DNA of 64,000 bases, taken from Acetobacteraceae bacterium. GTDB lineage: Bacteria; Pseudomonadota; Alphaproteobacteria; Acetobacterales; Acetobacteraceae. The translations under genes were made by a program, and so were the position numbers. The first letter of the stretch is position 1; each line of letters begins with the position of its first letter. The notes beneath the pieces were generated by a model. It ran no database searches. It was not told where the DNA came from and saw only the letters and a list, made by a program, of their open reading frames with translations. The stretch is from assembly GCA_027451405.1 (NCBI GenBank), contig DAIDJM010000007.1, forward strand, positions 1 to 64,000, read 5' to 3'. Shown here one piece after another: positions 1 to 9,520 of this stretch.

Positions 1-122
1 CCCTTCAGGCCGGCAGCCTGCACCGCGGTGATGTGGACGAACACGTCCTTGCCGCCGTCCTGCGGCACGATGAAGCCGAAGCCCTTGGTCGCGTTGAACC
101 ACTTCACGGTTCCCATAGCCAT
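1..122 (-). CDS. Cold-shock protein, cut by the window edge
   Basis: Only the first 40 or so residues are inside the window; the gene runs off the left edge. The visible part starts [10 protein letters not shown] and contains [17 protein letters not shown], which carry the RNP1 and RNP2 nucleic-acid-binding motifs of the cold-shock domain. Such proteins bind single-stranded RNA or DNA and melt RNA structure. The start is either 122 or the ATG at 116. It is a near copy of the next gene (268-471), on the same strand, which points to tandem duplication. Confidence 0.9.
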   Translation of the reverse strand, partial: MAMGTVKWFNATKGFGFIVPQDGGKDVFVHITAVQAAGLK

Positions 123-172
123 TCGTCGTCTCTCCTCAGGAAGCGCCCCGAAAGTCTTGCCGCGGGGGCGCC

Positions 173-203
173 GGTCGCGGGGGAAAATCGGTCGCGGGGG
201 AAA
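173..203. repeat. Short direct repeat between the two csp genes
   Basis: The 14-base unit GGTCGCGGGGGAAA occurs at 173-186 and again at 190-203, a 17-base period. It lies in the leader of the first cold-shock gene. It could be a slippage duplication; no function is evident. Confidence 0.6.
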
Positions 204-267
204 TTCGGACGCATCCGGCGCGGCGATGCCTCGCATCACCCCCACCGGTCGGACCGAAAGTTGCGCT

Positions 268-471
268 TCAGGCGACGCGAAGGTTGGTGGCGGCGGCCTT
301 GCCGCGCTCCATCACCACTTCGTAGGTGACCTTCTGGCCCTCGTTCAGGCCCCGCAGGCCGGCGGCCTGCACCGCGGTGATGTGGACGAAAACATCCTTG
401 CCGCCATCCTGCGGCATGATGAAACCAAAGCCCTTGGTGGTATTGAACCACTTGACCGTGCCGGTAGCCAT
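268..471 (-). CDS. Cold-shock protein, CspA family
   Basis: This 67-residue protein is a complete single cold-shock domain of normal length. It starts [10 protein letters not shown] and has KGFGFIMP (RNP1) and DVFVHI (RNP2), the aromatic surface that binds single-stranded RNA or DNA. Family members act as RNA chaperones. The ATG at 471 was chosen because the upstream in-frame extension does not resemble the family. It lies upstream of a second csp gene (1-122) on the same strand, with a 145-base spacer. Confidence 0.95.
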   Translation of the reverse strand: MATGTVKWFNTTKGFGFIMPQDGGKDVFVHITAVQAAGLRGLNEGQKVTYEVVMERGKAAATNLRVA

Positions 472-722
472 CTTTCGAGTCACTCTCTCTGTTCGTTGGA
501 AGCCGCGTTGGGGCGCGGCGGTTAGACAACCGGGCCTTTGGTCGTCTTGAGAGCACCCGAGGGACGGGAGGCACAGCAAGCCAAGCCAAAACGCGATTGC
601 GTTACACAGTTGGCACAGAAACCCTTGGGCCTGTCAATCCGCAGGAATGGGCCGCTGCAACGGGCCGTCCGACAGCAGGGGTGCAAGCAGGTGGAGCATC
701 AGGGGCCGGTCGCACCTAGGCC
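472..722. other. Intergenic leader region without a gene
   Basis: The stretch between the cold-shock gene and the groEL terminator has no coding frame that I can support. It should hold the promoter and long leader of the csp gene on the minus strand. I could not define a convincing cold box or promoter by eye. Confidence 0.5.
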
Positions 723-758
723 ACAAACGAAACGGGGCAGGCGCGAGCGCCTGCCCCG
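723..758 (-). terminator. Intrinsic terminator of groESL
   Basis: On the minus strand an 11-bp GC-rich stem (arms 748-758 and 733-743, loop of four) is followed by the T-rich run TTTCGTTTGT at 732-723. This is a classical rho-independent terminator about 50 bases after the groEL stop. A second, smaller hairpin (776-793, 7-bp stem) sits between the stop codon and this one. Confidence 0.8.
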
Positions 759-802
759 ATCCGTTCAGCGGTGCGGGCGGGGCGAGCCCCGCCTGCGCGA
801 CA

Positions 803-2464
<1,662 letters not shown>

Positions 2465-2510
2465 CTATTCCCTGTTCTTAGTTACGTTCGGAGAACTGGA
2501 AGCAGAAGGA

Positions 2511-2828
2511 TCAAGCGGCCTTCGCATGAGCATGGTGGTTCTCCACGATGCCCATGATGTCGCTTTCCTTCATGATCAGCAGCTCTTCGCCGTCGAGCTT
2601 CACCTCGGTGCCCGACCACTTGCCGAACAGCACGCGATCGCCCGCCTTCACGTCGAGCGCCACGATCGCGCCCTGTTCGTTGCGCGCGCCGGGACCGACG
2701 GCGATCACTTCGCCTTCCATCGGCTTCTCCTTCGCGGTGTCGGGAATGATGATGCCGCCGGCCGTCTTCTCTTCCGCGGTGATGCGGCGGACGACGACGC
2801 GGTCATGCAGGGGACGAAACTTCGCCAT
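2511..2828 (-). CDS. groES: Co-chaperonin GroES, 10 kDa
   Basis: The protein is 105 residues and starts [16 protein letters not shown]. It contains the mobile loop [15 protein letters not shown] (about 22-36) that contacts GroEL, and the conserved [13 protein letters not shown] segment. It is the heptameric lid of the folding chamber. It is about nine residues longer than the usual 95-96 because of a His/Ala-rich tail ([10 protein letters not shown]). First gene of the groESL operon. Confidence 0.97.
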   Translation of the reverse strand: MAKFRPLHDRVVVRRITAEEKTAGGIIIPDTAKEKPMEGEVIAVGPGARNEQGAIVALDVKAGDRVLFGKWSGTEVKLDGEELLIMKESDIMGIVENHHAHAKAA

Positions 2829-2894
2829 GCGGATCGATCCTCTGATTGGGTTGCAGCCCGCACGGTCCCCCTCTCAGAGGCAGGTGGCAGGCTG

Positions 2895-2921
2895 TTAGCA
2901 CTCCCCCGAGGAGAGTGCCAA
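2895..2921. promoter_or_regulatory. CIRCE operator 1 (HrcA site)
   Basis: TTAGCACTC, nine bases, GAGTGCCAA. This matches the CIRCE consensus (TTAGCACTC-N9-GAGTGCTAA) with one mismatch. It lies just downstream of the -10 box on the minus strand, so it covers the expected transcription start of groES. HrcA bound here would block initiation and be released on heat stress. Confidence 0.93.
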
Positions 2922-2922
2922 C

Positions 2923-2951
2923 GATCTAGTTTCCCCGCCGGAGCAAGTCAA
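2923..2951 (-). promoter_or_regulatory. Sigma-70-type promoter of groESL
   Basis: On the minus strand TTGACT (2951-2946) is followed after exactly 17 bases by TAGATC (2928-2923). The first five bases of the -35 fit consensus, and the -10 is moderate. It lies about 95 bases upstream of the groES start and is flanked on both sides by CIRCE inverted repeats. Confidence 0.75.
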
Positions 2952-2959
2952 GCGTTGAA

Positions 2960-2986
2960 GCAGCACTCCTGGTGTGCGAGTGCTAA
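2960..2986. promoter_or_regulatory. CIRCE operator 2, upstream of the -35
   Basis: GCAGCACTC, nine bases, GAGTGCTAA. The right arm is perfect and the left arm differs from consensus in its first two bases. It sits upstream of the groES -35 box, centred 65 bases from the first CIRCE, so the two dyads bracket the promoter. Confidence 0.88.
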
Positions 2987-3146
2987 GCTCTTGCGCAGCT
3001 TGCGTTTTTTCTTTGCGCCGAAGCGCGAAGATCGCTCATCCTGACGAACCCGCTCGAGGGTCGCACGTCACCAACCGGGCGGATGGGGAGCCAACACCGA
3101 GAACGCGCGGCACCGACCGCCACTTTCGCGCAAGGGACAGACAGCG

Positions 3147-3407
3147 ATGGATTTCTCCCGCCAGATCGAAGGCTACCGGCTCACCACCGCCGAGATCCTT
3201 TACCACATGCCGGACCACCCGGCAGTCCTGCAGACCTTCGTCTGGCAGAATCTTGATCTGGCCCCCCGCTACCCGGTGCTCAGCCGCTTCCTCGCCTTCT
3301 GGGAGCGCGAGATCGAGGGCAAGCTCCACTCGGTCCGGGTCGCCAGCGCCGGCATCATCAAGCCGGCCGAGTTCCGGCACACGGACCATCTCCGGCATCT
3401 TCACTGA
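3147..3407 (+). CDS. usg: Usg family protein
   Basis: The 86-residue protein contains the conserved run LTTAEILYHMPDHPAVLQT, then LAPRYPVL and FWEREIEGKLHSVRVA, all hallmarks of the alphaproteobacterial Usg family. The biochemical function is not established; the name comes from a gene beside trpF in Caulobacter. It is transcribed away from groESL, convergent with cysD, and followed by a GC-rich hairpin repeat. No trp genes are next to it here. Confidence 0.85.
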   Translation: MDFSRQIEGYRLTTAEILYHMPDHPAVLQTFVWQNLDLAPRYPVLSRFLAFWEREIEGKLHSVRVASAGIIKPAEFRHTDHLRHLH

Positions 3408-3416
3408 ACCCGGCGC

Positions 3417-3476
3417 GCCTCCGGCGGCCCGGGCTCTGCCCGGGACCCGCTGGGGCCGCAAGGCCCCAGGCCCCGC
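3417..3476. repeat. GC-rich double-hairpin repeat, copy 1
   Basis: The element begins GCCTCCGGCGG, has a first stem of the CCCGGGCTCTGCCCGGG type, and a second stem CTGGGGCC-GCAA-GGCCCCAG. It lies between the convergent usg and cysD genes and could terminate both. Copies or fragments recur at about 14 other sites in the window. Confidence 0.85.
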
Positions 3477-3479
3477 CTG

Positions 3480-4421
3480 TTAAAAATAGCCCTCGCGCTT
3501 CTTCTGCTCCAGCGACCCACCATCCTCGCCGTCGCTGATCCGCCCCTGACGCTCCGAGGAAAACGCGCCCAGCGTCTCGCGCACCACGTCGGCCAGCGTC
3601 ACCGCGTCGCTCTCGATCGCGCCCGTCACCGGCCAGCAGCCCAGCGTCCGGAACCGCACCTGCCGCATCTCGACCTGCTCGCCCGGCGCCCAGCGCATCC
3701 GCGCCTCGTCATCCACGACGATGAAAGCGCCGCCCCGCCGCACGACCGGCCGCGCCTCCGCGAAATAAAGCGGCGCCAGCTCGATATCGTGCAGCAGCGC
3801 GTAGCTCCAGATATCCGTCTCGGTCCAGTTCGAGAGCGGAAACACCCGCGCCGACTGCCCGCGCGACAGCCTCGTGTTATAGACGCGCCACAACTCCGGC
3901 CTCTGCTGCCGCGGCTCCCAGACATGGCCAGGATTGCGGATCGACACGACCCGTTCCTTCGCCCGGCTCTTCTCCTCATCCCGCCGCGCACCACCGAAGA
4001 TCACGTCGTAGCCGCCCTCGTCGAGCGCCGCCTTGAGCGGCTCCGTGCGCATGATCGTCGTATAGCGGTCGCCGTAGTCGAACGGATTGATGCCGCCCGC
4101 CCGCCCCTCCTCGTTCGCATAAGCGATCAACCGGAACCCGTGCCGTTGCGCGAACCGGTCACGGAAATCGAGCAGCGACCGGAACTCCCAGGTCGAATCC
4201 ACGTGCAGCAGCGGGAAGGGCGGCCGCCCCGGCGCGAAGGCCCGCATCGCCAGATGCGCCATCACCGTCGAATCCTTGCCCGCCGAGAACAGCATCACGG
4301 GCCGCGCCGCCTCGGCCACCGCCTCGCGGATGATATGGATCGCCTCCGACTCGAGCCATGCCAGGTGCGACGGCGCCGAGACGCCCTGGCCCCGAACCAT
4401 CTCAGCCACATTGCCGCTCAT
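3480..4421 (-). CDS. cysD: Sulfate adenylyltransferase small subunit
   Basis: The 313-residue protein has the CysD pattern: HLAWLESEAIHIIREA, the PP-loop SAGKDS (46-51), FPLLHVDSTWEF, and the C-terminal SLEQKKREGYF. With CysN it forms ATP sulfurylase, which makes adenosine phosphosulfate from sulfate and ATP for cysteine synthesis. The ATG at 4421 follows a G-rich Shine-Dalgarno-like run and gives a family-like N-terminus; an open extension to 4631 is not family-like. No cysN, cysC or cysH lies in the window, which is unusual. Confidence 0.93.
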   Translation of the reverse strand: MSGNVAEMVRGQGVSAPSHLAWLESEAIHIIREAVAEAARPVMLFSAGKDSTVMAHLAMRAFAPGRPPFPLLHVDSTWEFRSLLDFRDRFAQRHGFRLIAYANEEGRAGGINPFDYGDRYTTIMRTEPLKAALDEGGYDVIFGGARRDEEKSRAKERVVSIRNPGHVWEPRQQRPELWRVYNTRLSRGQSARVFPLSNWTETDIWSYALLHDIELAPLYFAEARPVVRRGGAFIVVDDEARMRWAPGEQVEMRQVRFRTLGCWPVTGAIESDAVTLADVVRETLGAFSSERQGRISDGEDGGSLEQKKREGYF

Positions 4422-4473
4422 ACTGCCCCCCGTTTCTCGCGAGCCGCCCCTTACCAGAAGGACGGGCGTCCTT

Positions 4474-5001
4474 TCACGAAAAACCGCGCGGAACGCCGGC
4501 CGCCGCCACCGGCAGGTCGCACGCGCCGCTGTGATGCGTCCCCTCCGGGATGCCCGCGCGCACCGCATCCGACGGCGCCAGGTAGAAGATGTGGAAATCT
4601 CCTGCCGCGAGTGCCTGGTAGACGCGCCCATCCGGATCGATCAGCGTCCCGCCTCCGTCCACCACGCGCTGCTCCGAACTGCCATCGAGCTTCCGCAGCG
4701 TGATGCGCCCGCACAGCGCATATTCATGCGGCCCGGCGCCGCTGATCTCGATCTCCGCCTGTCCCTCCGGATGCGCTGCATCGAGCCGGAAACGCGCCAC
4801 CTGATGACCATCGACGAACAGCACGGTGTCCTCGCTGATCTCGATCGGATCGACCATGTCGATCACGTGGAAACGCGCTCCCCCCGCCGCGGCCTGAAGG
4901 CCGGTCAGGAGGAGGAAAGCCCCGAGATAGCGGGGTCCGGCGCCGCGTGGCCGTGGCGGGAGCCAGCCGGGCGAGGCATGGCCCTCCCGGCCCGCCCTCA
5001 C
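4474..5001 (-). CDS. Secreted or anchored protein of unknown function
   Basis: I do not recognise this 175-residue protein. After a basic N-terminus (PPRPRGAGPRY) there is a hydrophobic stretch LGAFLLLTGLQAAAGGA, which reads as a signal peptide or anchor. The rest is probably beta-rich (VLFVDGHQVARFRLD, RVYQALAAGDFHIFYLAP). It has four Cys-free core strands and two Cys (CGRI, CDLP). Its start overlaps the stop of the preceding small gene by four bases, so the two are probably co-translated. A 6-bp hairpin at 4458-4473 directly follows the stop. Confidence 0.6.
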   Translation of the reverse strand: MRAGREGHASPGWLPPRPRGAGPRYLGAFLLLTGLQAAAGGARFHVIDMVDPIEISEDTVLFVDGHQVARFRLDAAHPEGQAEIEISGAGPHEYALCGRITLRKLDGSSEQRVVDGGGTLIDPDGRVYQALAAGDFHIFYLAPSDAVRAGIPEGTHHSGACDLPVAAAGVPRGFS

Positions 5002-5207
5002 CGCACACCGCCGATCTCGCGCAGCTGCTTCGCGATCGTGTCGGCCCGCTCGGTCGCCAGCCGCATATTCCTGACCAGCTTCCCCATCGCCGGGTTGCCC
5101 GCCGACTGACGTTCGAACAGCTCGAGGCTACCTTCCAGAACCGTCAGCAGATTGGCGAGATCATGGGCCAGAGTCCGGATACGGCCGATTGTCTCTGGCT
5201 CCGCCAA
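4998..5207 (-). CDS. Small protein resembling a lone histidine-kinase H-box
   Basis: The 69-residue protein starts at a TTG (5207) preceded by an excellent Shine-Dalgarno, GAGAGGAGG, which overlaps the end of pheT. It contains LAHDLANLLTVLEGSLEL, which resembles the H-box helix of histidine-kinase dimerisation domains (HD..N.LT.). A second helix rich in Arg/Lys follows (KLVRNMRLATERADTIAKQL). The length fits a two-helix hairpin. There is no ATP-binding domain in it or next to it. It may act as a phosphotransfer or dimerisation module; this is inference from one motif. Confidence 0.6.
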   Translation of the reverse strand: MAEPETIGRIRTLAHDLANLLTVLEGSLELFERQSAGNPAMGKLVRNMRLATERADTIAKQLREIGGVR

Positions 5208-5221
5208 TTCTGCCTCCTCTC

Positions 5222-7654
5222 TCAGCGCAATCGGGCCCCAACCTTCGCCGCCGCCGCGACGACGCGTTGCGACACCGCCTCGATCTCGGCATCGGTCAGC
5301 GTGCGCTCTTTCGGCTGCAGCACGATCTCGATGCCCACCGACCGCGCCTCCGACGATAGCGCATACACATCGAAGATCGACGTGTCTGCGATCCCGCGAT
5401 CGGCCGAACGCACCGCGCGCAAAACCGTTTCCGCGCTCACCTCGTGCGGCATGACGAAAGCGAAGTCGCGCCGCACCGGCTGGAAGGGCGCCAAATCGGG
5501 CGCTCCCCGCCGGCGCCGTTTGGCCGGTGCGACCGCATCGAGAAACAGTTCGAAGGCGGCGGCATTCCCGAGTTCCAGGTCCGCGACCAGCGAGGGGTGC
5601 AGCGTGCCGAACTGGCCGAGCACGATCTTCGGCCCCTGCCGCACCACGCCGGACTGGCCGGGATGATAATGCGCCGGCGCATCCGCGGTGACGCTGACCG
5701 CTTCCGCCGGCACGCCGAGCGAGGCGAGCAGCGCGAACAGGTCGGCCTTGGCGTCCATCGCCCCCCAGGGCCGCGCCGGGGCGGCCCAGTGTCGGGGCGT
5801 GGTCCCGCAGCGCAGCCCGGCCGCCAGCGTGTTCTGACCGTCCCTGCCGTACGCACCGCCGATCTCGAACAGGCGCGTATGGCCGAACCCGCGGGCCGCG
5901 TTGCGCGCAGCGGCCAGCGCCAGACTCGCGAGCGGCGTCGGCCGCATCTGATCGAGGTCGGCCGCGATCGGATTGAGCAGCCGCAGGCTCTCGGGCACCT
6001 CCCCGAACCGCGCCGCGCTGGCCCGGTCGAGGAAGGCGAAGCCCACGCATTCCGCGAGCCCCCGCGAGGCCAGCAGCCGCCGCACCCGCGCCACCCGCGC
6101 CTGCCCCGGCGACAGCGCCGCCGCCGGGACCGGCGCCGCCCGCGGCATCGAGACCGCCGCCACCGCGTCGATGCCGCCGATGCGCAGCACCTCCTCGATC
6201 AGTTCCGCCTCCGGGCCAATCTCGCGCGCGCCGGCAATCGCGGCATCGGCGCGCGCCGCTTCCACGCCCCGCGGCTCCGGTGCCGCGCCCGCCGCCACAT
6301 CGTTGCGCCAGGGCGGCACCGAGACCGTGACACTCTCCGCATCCTGCGCCCGCACCGAAAAGCCGAGCCGCTCGAGGATCCCCACCGCGGTGCCAGGCTC
6401 GATCGCCGACCCGCCAAGCGCCGCGATGCGCGCGAAACGCAGCCGCGCCTCCCGCTGCCATGCCGGTTCGCCGCCGGCTTCGGTCAGCGCCGAAACCTCG
6501 CCGCCGCCATGGCCCGCGATCATGCACGCCGCCGCGACCGCATAGTCGCGCAAGCGCGACGGATCGATGCCGCGCTCGAACCGTGCCCGCGCATCGCTCG
6601 AGATCTGGTGCCGCCGCCCGGTCAGCGCGATCCGAATCGGATCGAACAGCGCGCATTCGATGAACACATCCGTCGTGCTCGCGTCGCTGCCGCTCGCCTC
6701 GCCACCGACGATCCCCGCCAGCGACACGACACCGCCGGCGTCGGCGATCACGAGATCCTGTTCCGTGACCGTCACATCGCGGCCCGCGAGTGTTGCGAAC
6801 GTCTCGCCGGCCCCCCGCCGCAAGGTCAATGTGCCGCCGGCCAGTTTGGCGGTGTCGAAGACATGCAGCGGTCGTCCGAGGTCGAACGTGAAATAATTGG
6901 TCACGTCCACAAGCAGGTTGCGCGGCCGCAGACCGATCTGGGTCAGGCGGCGCTGCATCCAGTCCGGCGACGGTCCGTTGCGCACGCCGCGCACGCTGAT
7001 GCCGACAATCCACGGGCAGGCTTCCGGCCACTCGACACGCCATTGGACCGCCGCCGGCGCGCTCCCCGCGACAATCTCTCCCGCCCAAGGCTTCAACACG
7101 CCAAGCCCCGCCGCGGCGAGATCGCGCGCCACCCCGCGCACCGCGAGCGCGTCGCCGCGATTGGGCGTCACGCCGATCTCGATCACCGGATCGTCGAGCC
7201 CGGCCCACCCCGCATAATCGAGCCCGGGCGGCGTGCCCTCCGGTAGTTCGATGATGCCGTCATGGTCCTCGCCGAGCGCCAGCTCCCGCGCGCTGACCAG
7301 CATCCCGGCGCTCGCCACGCCGCGGATCTCGCCCACCTTGAGCGTGATTCCGGTCCCCGGAATGAACGCGCCCGGCGGCGCGAACACCGCGCTCATGCCG
7401 GTGCGCGCATTGGGCGCACCGCATACCACGGTGATTTCGTCCCCGCCCGCCTCGACCCGGCAAACGCGCAGCCGGTCCGCATTCGGATGCGGCACCGCCT
7501 CGATCACCCGCGCGGTGCGAAATGGCGCGAGGCGCTCGGCCGGATTGTCGACGCTCTCCACCTCGAGTCCGATCGCCGAGAGCGTATCGACGATCCGCGA
7601 CAGCGGCGCATCCGTCGCCAGGTGTTCCCGCAACCAGGAAAGCGAAAACTTCAC
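5222..7654 (-). CDS. pheT: Phenylalanyl-tRNA synthetase beta subunit
   Basis: The 810-residue protein has the full PheT layout. It opens MKFSLSWLREHL, followed by a tRNA-binding OB domain (about 39-150), the B3/4 and B5 domains, a catalytic-like core, and a C-terminal ferredoxin-fold anticodon-binding domain (FQPVRRDFAFVMPHEV onward). With PheS it forms the alpha2-beta2 enzyme that charges tRNA-Phe. It overlaps the pheS stop by four bases, showing translational coupling. Last of the rpmI-rplT-pheS-pheT block. Confidence 0.97.
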   Translation of the reverse strand: MKFSLSWLREHLATDAPLSRIVDTLSAIGLEVESVDNPAERLAPFRTARVIEAVPHPNADRLRVCRVEAGGDEITVVCGAPNARTGMSAVFAPPGAFIPGTGITLKVGEIRGVASAGMLVSARELALGEDHDGIIELPEGTPPGLDYAGWAGLDDPVIEIGVTPNRGDALAVRGVARDLAAAGLGVLKPWAGEIVAGSAPAAVQWRVEWPEACPWIVGISVRGVRNGPSPDWMQRRLTQIGLRPRNLLVDVTNYFTFDLGRPLHVFDTAKLAGGTLTLRRGAGETFATLAGRDVTVTEQDLVIADAGGVVSLAGIVGGEASGSDASTTDVFIECALFDPIRIALTGRRHQISSDARARFERGIDPSRLRDYAVAAACMIAGHGGGEVSALTEAGGEPAWQREARLRFARIAALGGSAIEPGTAVGILERLGFSVRAQDAESVTVSVPPWRNDVAAGAAPEPRGVEAARADAAIAGAREIGPEAELIEEVLRIGGIDAVAAVSMPRAAPVPAAALSPGQARVARVRRLLASRGLAECVGFAFLDRASAARFGEVPESLRLLNPIAADLDQMRPTPLASLALAAARNAARGFGHTRLFEIGGAYGRDGQNTLAAGLRCGTTPRHWAAPARPWGAMDAKADLFALLASLGVPAEAVSVTADAPAHYHPGQSGVVRQGPKIVLGQFGTLHPSLVADLELGNAAAFELFLDAVAPAKRRRRGAPDLAPFQPVRRDFAFVMPHEVSAETVLRAVRSADRGIADTSIFDVYALSSEARSVGIEIVLQPKERTLTDAEIEAVSQRVVAAAAKVGARLR

Positions 7655-8694
7655 GCCACGCCCTCATGCAGCGTGACGGGCGCGCAAGCCGGGGTTCCGT
7701 AATGCCGGAGCCAGCGAATGTCGCTTTCGTAGAACGGCCGCAGATCGGCGATGCCATGCTTCAGCATCGCCAGCCGCTCGACGCCCATGCCGAACGCAAA
7801 TCCCTGCCACTCCCGCGGATCGATGCCGCAATTGGCGAGCACGTTCGGATGCACCATGCCGCTGCCGAGAATCTCGAGCCAGTCACCGCCGGCGCCGATT
7901 TCGCCACTGCGCCGGTTCCACCCGATATCCACCTCCATGGAAGGCTCGGTGAACGGAAAATAGCTCGCCCGGAACCGCACCGGCAGGGAGGCGATCCCGA
8001 AGAAAGCGCGCAGGAAATCGATGATGCAGCCCTTCAGGTGCCCGAGCGTGATGTCCCGGTCGATCGCCAGCGCCTCGCATTGGTGGAACATCGGACTATG
8101 CGTCGCATCGTGATCGGCCCGGAATGTCCGCCCCGGCGCGATCACCCGGATCGGCGGCGGCTCGCGCAGCATGGTGCGGATCTGCACCGGACTGGTATGG
8201 GTGCGCAGCACGCGCGCCTCGCCGTCCTGCGCCGCCAGATAGAACGTGTCGTGATCGTCGCGCGCCGGATGATGCGCCGGAATGTTGAGCGCGCCGAAAT
8301 TGTTCCAGTCGCTCTCGATGTCCGGCCCCTCGGCGACCGCAAACCCCATGGCCCCCAGGATCGCCACGATCTCCTCGATCGTTCTCGAGACCGGATGAAT
8401 CGATCCCACAACATCCGGCACCGGCGGCAGCGTCACGTCGATCCGCTCGGCCGCGATCCTGGCCGCGATCTCGGCCGCCTCGAGCGCCTGCTTGCGCGCC
8501 TCGACAGCCGCCGTCAGCGCATCGCGCAGCCGGTTCAACTCCGCGCCGCGCGCGCGCCTCGCTTCGGGATCGAGGCTCCCGAGCTGCTTCAATTGCTGCG
8601 TGATCGCACCGGACTTGCCGAGCAGCTCGACGCGCACCGCATCGAGCGCGCGCAAATCACCTGCCGCCGCAATTCGGTCAATGAATTCGTTCAA
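7651..8694 (-). CDS. pheS: Phenylalanyl-tRNA synthetase alpha subunit
   Basis: This is the catalytic subunit. Class II motif 2 (GRTFRADHDATHSPMFHQCE) and motif 3 (GFAFGMGVERLAML) are visible near the middle and end. The start chosen is the TTG at 8694, which has GGAGG five bases upstream and gives the usual 347-residue length and N-terminal coiled-coil (LNEFIDRIAAAGDL). A longer frame opens at a GTG at 8757, but its extra 21 residues are encoded by the GC-rich hairpin repeat, so I reject it. Confidence 0.94.
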   Translation of the reverse strand: MNEFIDRIAAAGDLRALDAVRVELLGKSGAITQQLKQLGSLDPEARRARGAELNRLRDALTAAVEARKQALEAAEIAARIAAERIDVTLPPVPDVVGSIHPVSRTIEEIVAILGAMGFAVAEGPDIESDWNNFGALNIPAHHPARDDHDTFYLAAQDGEARVLRTHTSPVQIRTMLREPPPIRVIAPGRTFRADHDATHSPMFHQCEALAIDRDITLGHLKGCIIDFLRAFFGIASLPVRFRASYFPFTEPSMEVDIGWNRRSGEIGAGGDWLEILGSGMVHPNVLANCGIDPREWQGFAFGMGVERLAMLKHGIADLRPFYESDIRWLRHYGTPACAPVTLHEGVA

Positions 8695-8698
8695 ACGT

Positions 8699-8793
8699 GC
8701 CTCCGCGGGCAGGGGCTCTGCCCCCTCGCCATCGGTGCTTGAACCGATGGCGCACACGATGGCGAGCCCGCTGGGGCCGGAAGGCCCCAGACC
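8699..8793. repeat. GC-rich double-hairpin repeat, copy 2 (long form)
   Basis: It lies between rplT and pheS inside an operon. The two standard stems are separated by an extra insert around CGCCATCGGTGCTTGAACCG. Its GCCTCCGC end supplies the Shine-Dalgarno of pheS on the minus strand. Confidence 0.8.
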
Positions 8794-8800
8794 TCATCAC

Positions 8801-9160
8801 TTAGGCTGATAATGCCGCTTTGACGCGGTCGACGATGACAGCGAAGGCCGCCTCGTCGTCATAGGCGATCGCGGCAAGCACCTTGCGGTCGAGCTCGATG
8901 CCGGCCTTCTTCAGCCCGTCCACGAACCGGCTGTAGGTCAGCCCATGCGCCCGCACGGCCGCATTGATCCGCTGGATCCAGAGGCCCCGGAACTCCCGCT
9001 TCTTCACCCGCCGGTCACGATAGGCATATTGCAGCGACTTCTCGAGCCGCTCCCGCGCCGCCCGGTAGGTCGTGCCGGACCGGCCGACGAACCCCTTGCT
9101 CTGCGCCAGAACCTTCTTGTGCCGTGCGTGGGTCGTAACCCCGCGCTTCACGCGTGCCAT
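8801..9160 (-). CDS. rplT: Ribosomal protein bL20
   Basis: The 119-residue protein starts [18 protein letters not shown] and has [20 protein letters not shown], both diagnostic for L20. It binds 23S rRNA early in large-subunit assembly, and in some bacteria it represses its own operon. It follows rpmI by 14 bases and precedes pheS. The usual upstream infC is absent. Confidence 0.98.
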   Translation of the reverse strand: MARVKRGVTTHARHKKVLAQSKGFVGRSGTTYRAARERLEKSLQYAYRDRRVKKREFRGLWIQRINAAVRAHGLTYSRFVDGLKKAGIELDRKVLAAIAYDDEAAFAVIVDRVKAALSA

Positions 9161-9174
9161 TGCTCAGTCTCCGG

Positions 9175-9375
9175 TTAGAGGCCGTAAGGGGCCCATTGCT
9201 TGACGGTCAGCCCATCCGCATGGGTCAGCACCTGGCTGCCGCGGTTGCTCCGCTTCGCCTTCTGGCTGCGCGCCGACAGATTGTGGCGCTTTTTGCCGGG
9301 ACCGGCGAGCACCTTGCCCGTCGCGGTGATCTTGAACCGCTTCTTCACCGAAGACTTCGTCTTCATCTTGGGCAT
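9175..9375 (-). CDS. rpmI: Ribosomal protein bL35
   Basis: The 66-residue basic protein [20 protein letters not shown] is typical L35. The ATG at 9375 has GAGGAG six bases upstream; the ATG at 9381 is too close to it. It is first in the rpmI-rplT-pheS-pheT run, so the promoter must lie in 9376-9520, the spacer shared with divergent tlyA. Confidence 0.97.
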   Translation of the reverse strand: MPKMKTKSSVKKRFKITATGKVLAGPGKKRHNLSARSQKAKRSNRGSQVLTHADGLTVKQWAPYGL

Positions 9376-9520
9376 TTGCATCTCCTCTACGCTGCCGCGC
9401 CCAGCCTTGCCCCATGGCACGCGAGCACGCGTCGCGGCCGGGCATGCCCAATTCCAGGCCCGGAGCGCGCGAACGAAGCGGGGCCTATACGCGCGGCCCC
9501 TCCCCCTGGCAAGCACGCCC

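Noticed and set aside
5444-7246. 600-codon plus-strand frame opposite pheT
   Set aside because: Pure antisense shadow, Arg-rich with no domain; pheT is conserved throughout.
8695-8757. Longer PheS start at GTG 8757
   Set aside because: The added residues come from the GC-rich repeat, and the TTG at 8694 has a better Shine-Dalgarno and family-like length.
9376-9520. infC gene expected before rpmI
   Set aside because: The 145-base spacer is too short and no IF3 motif is present.
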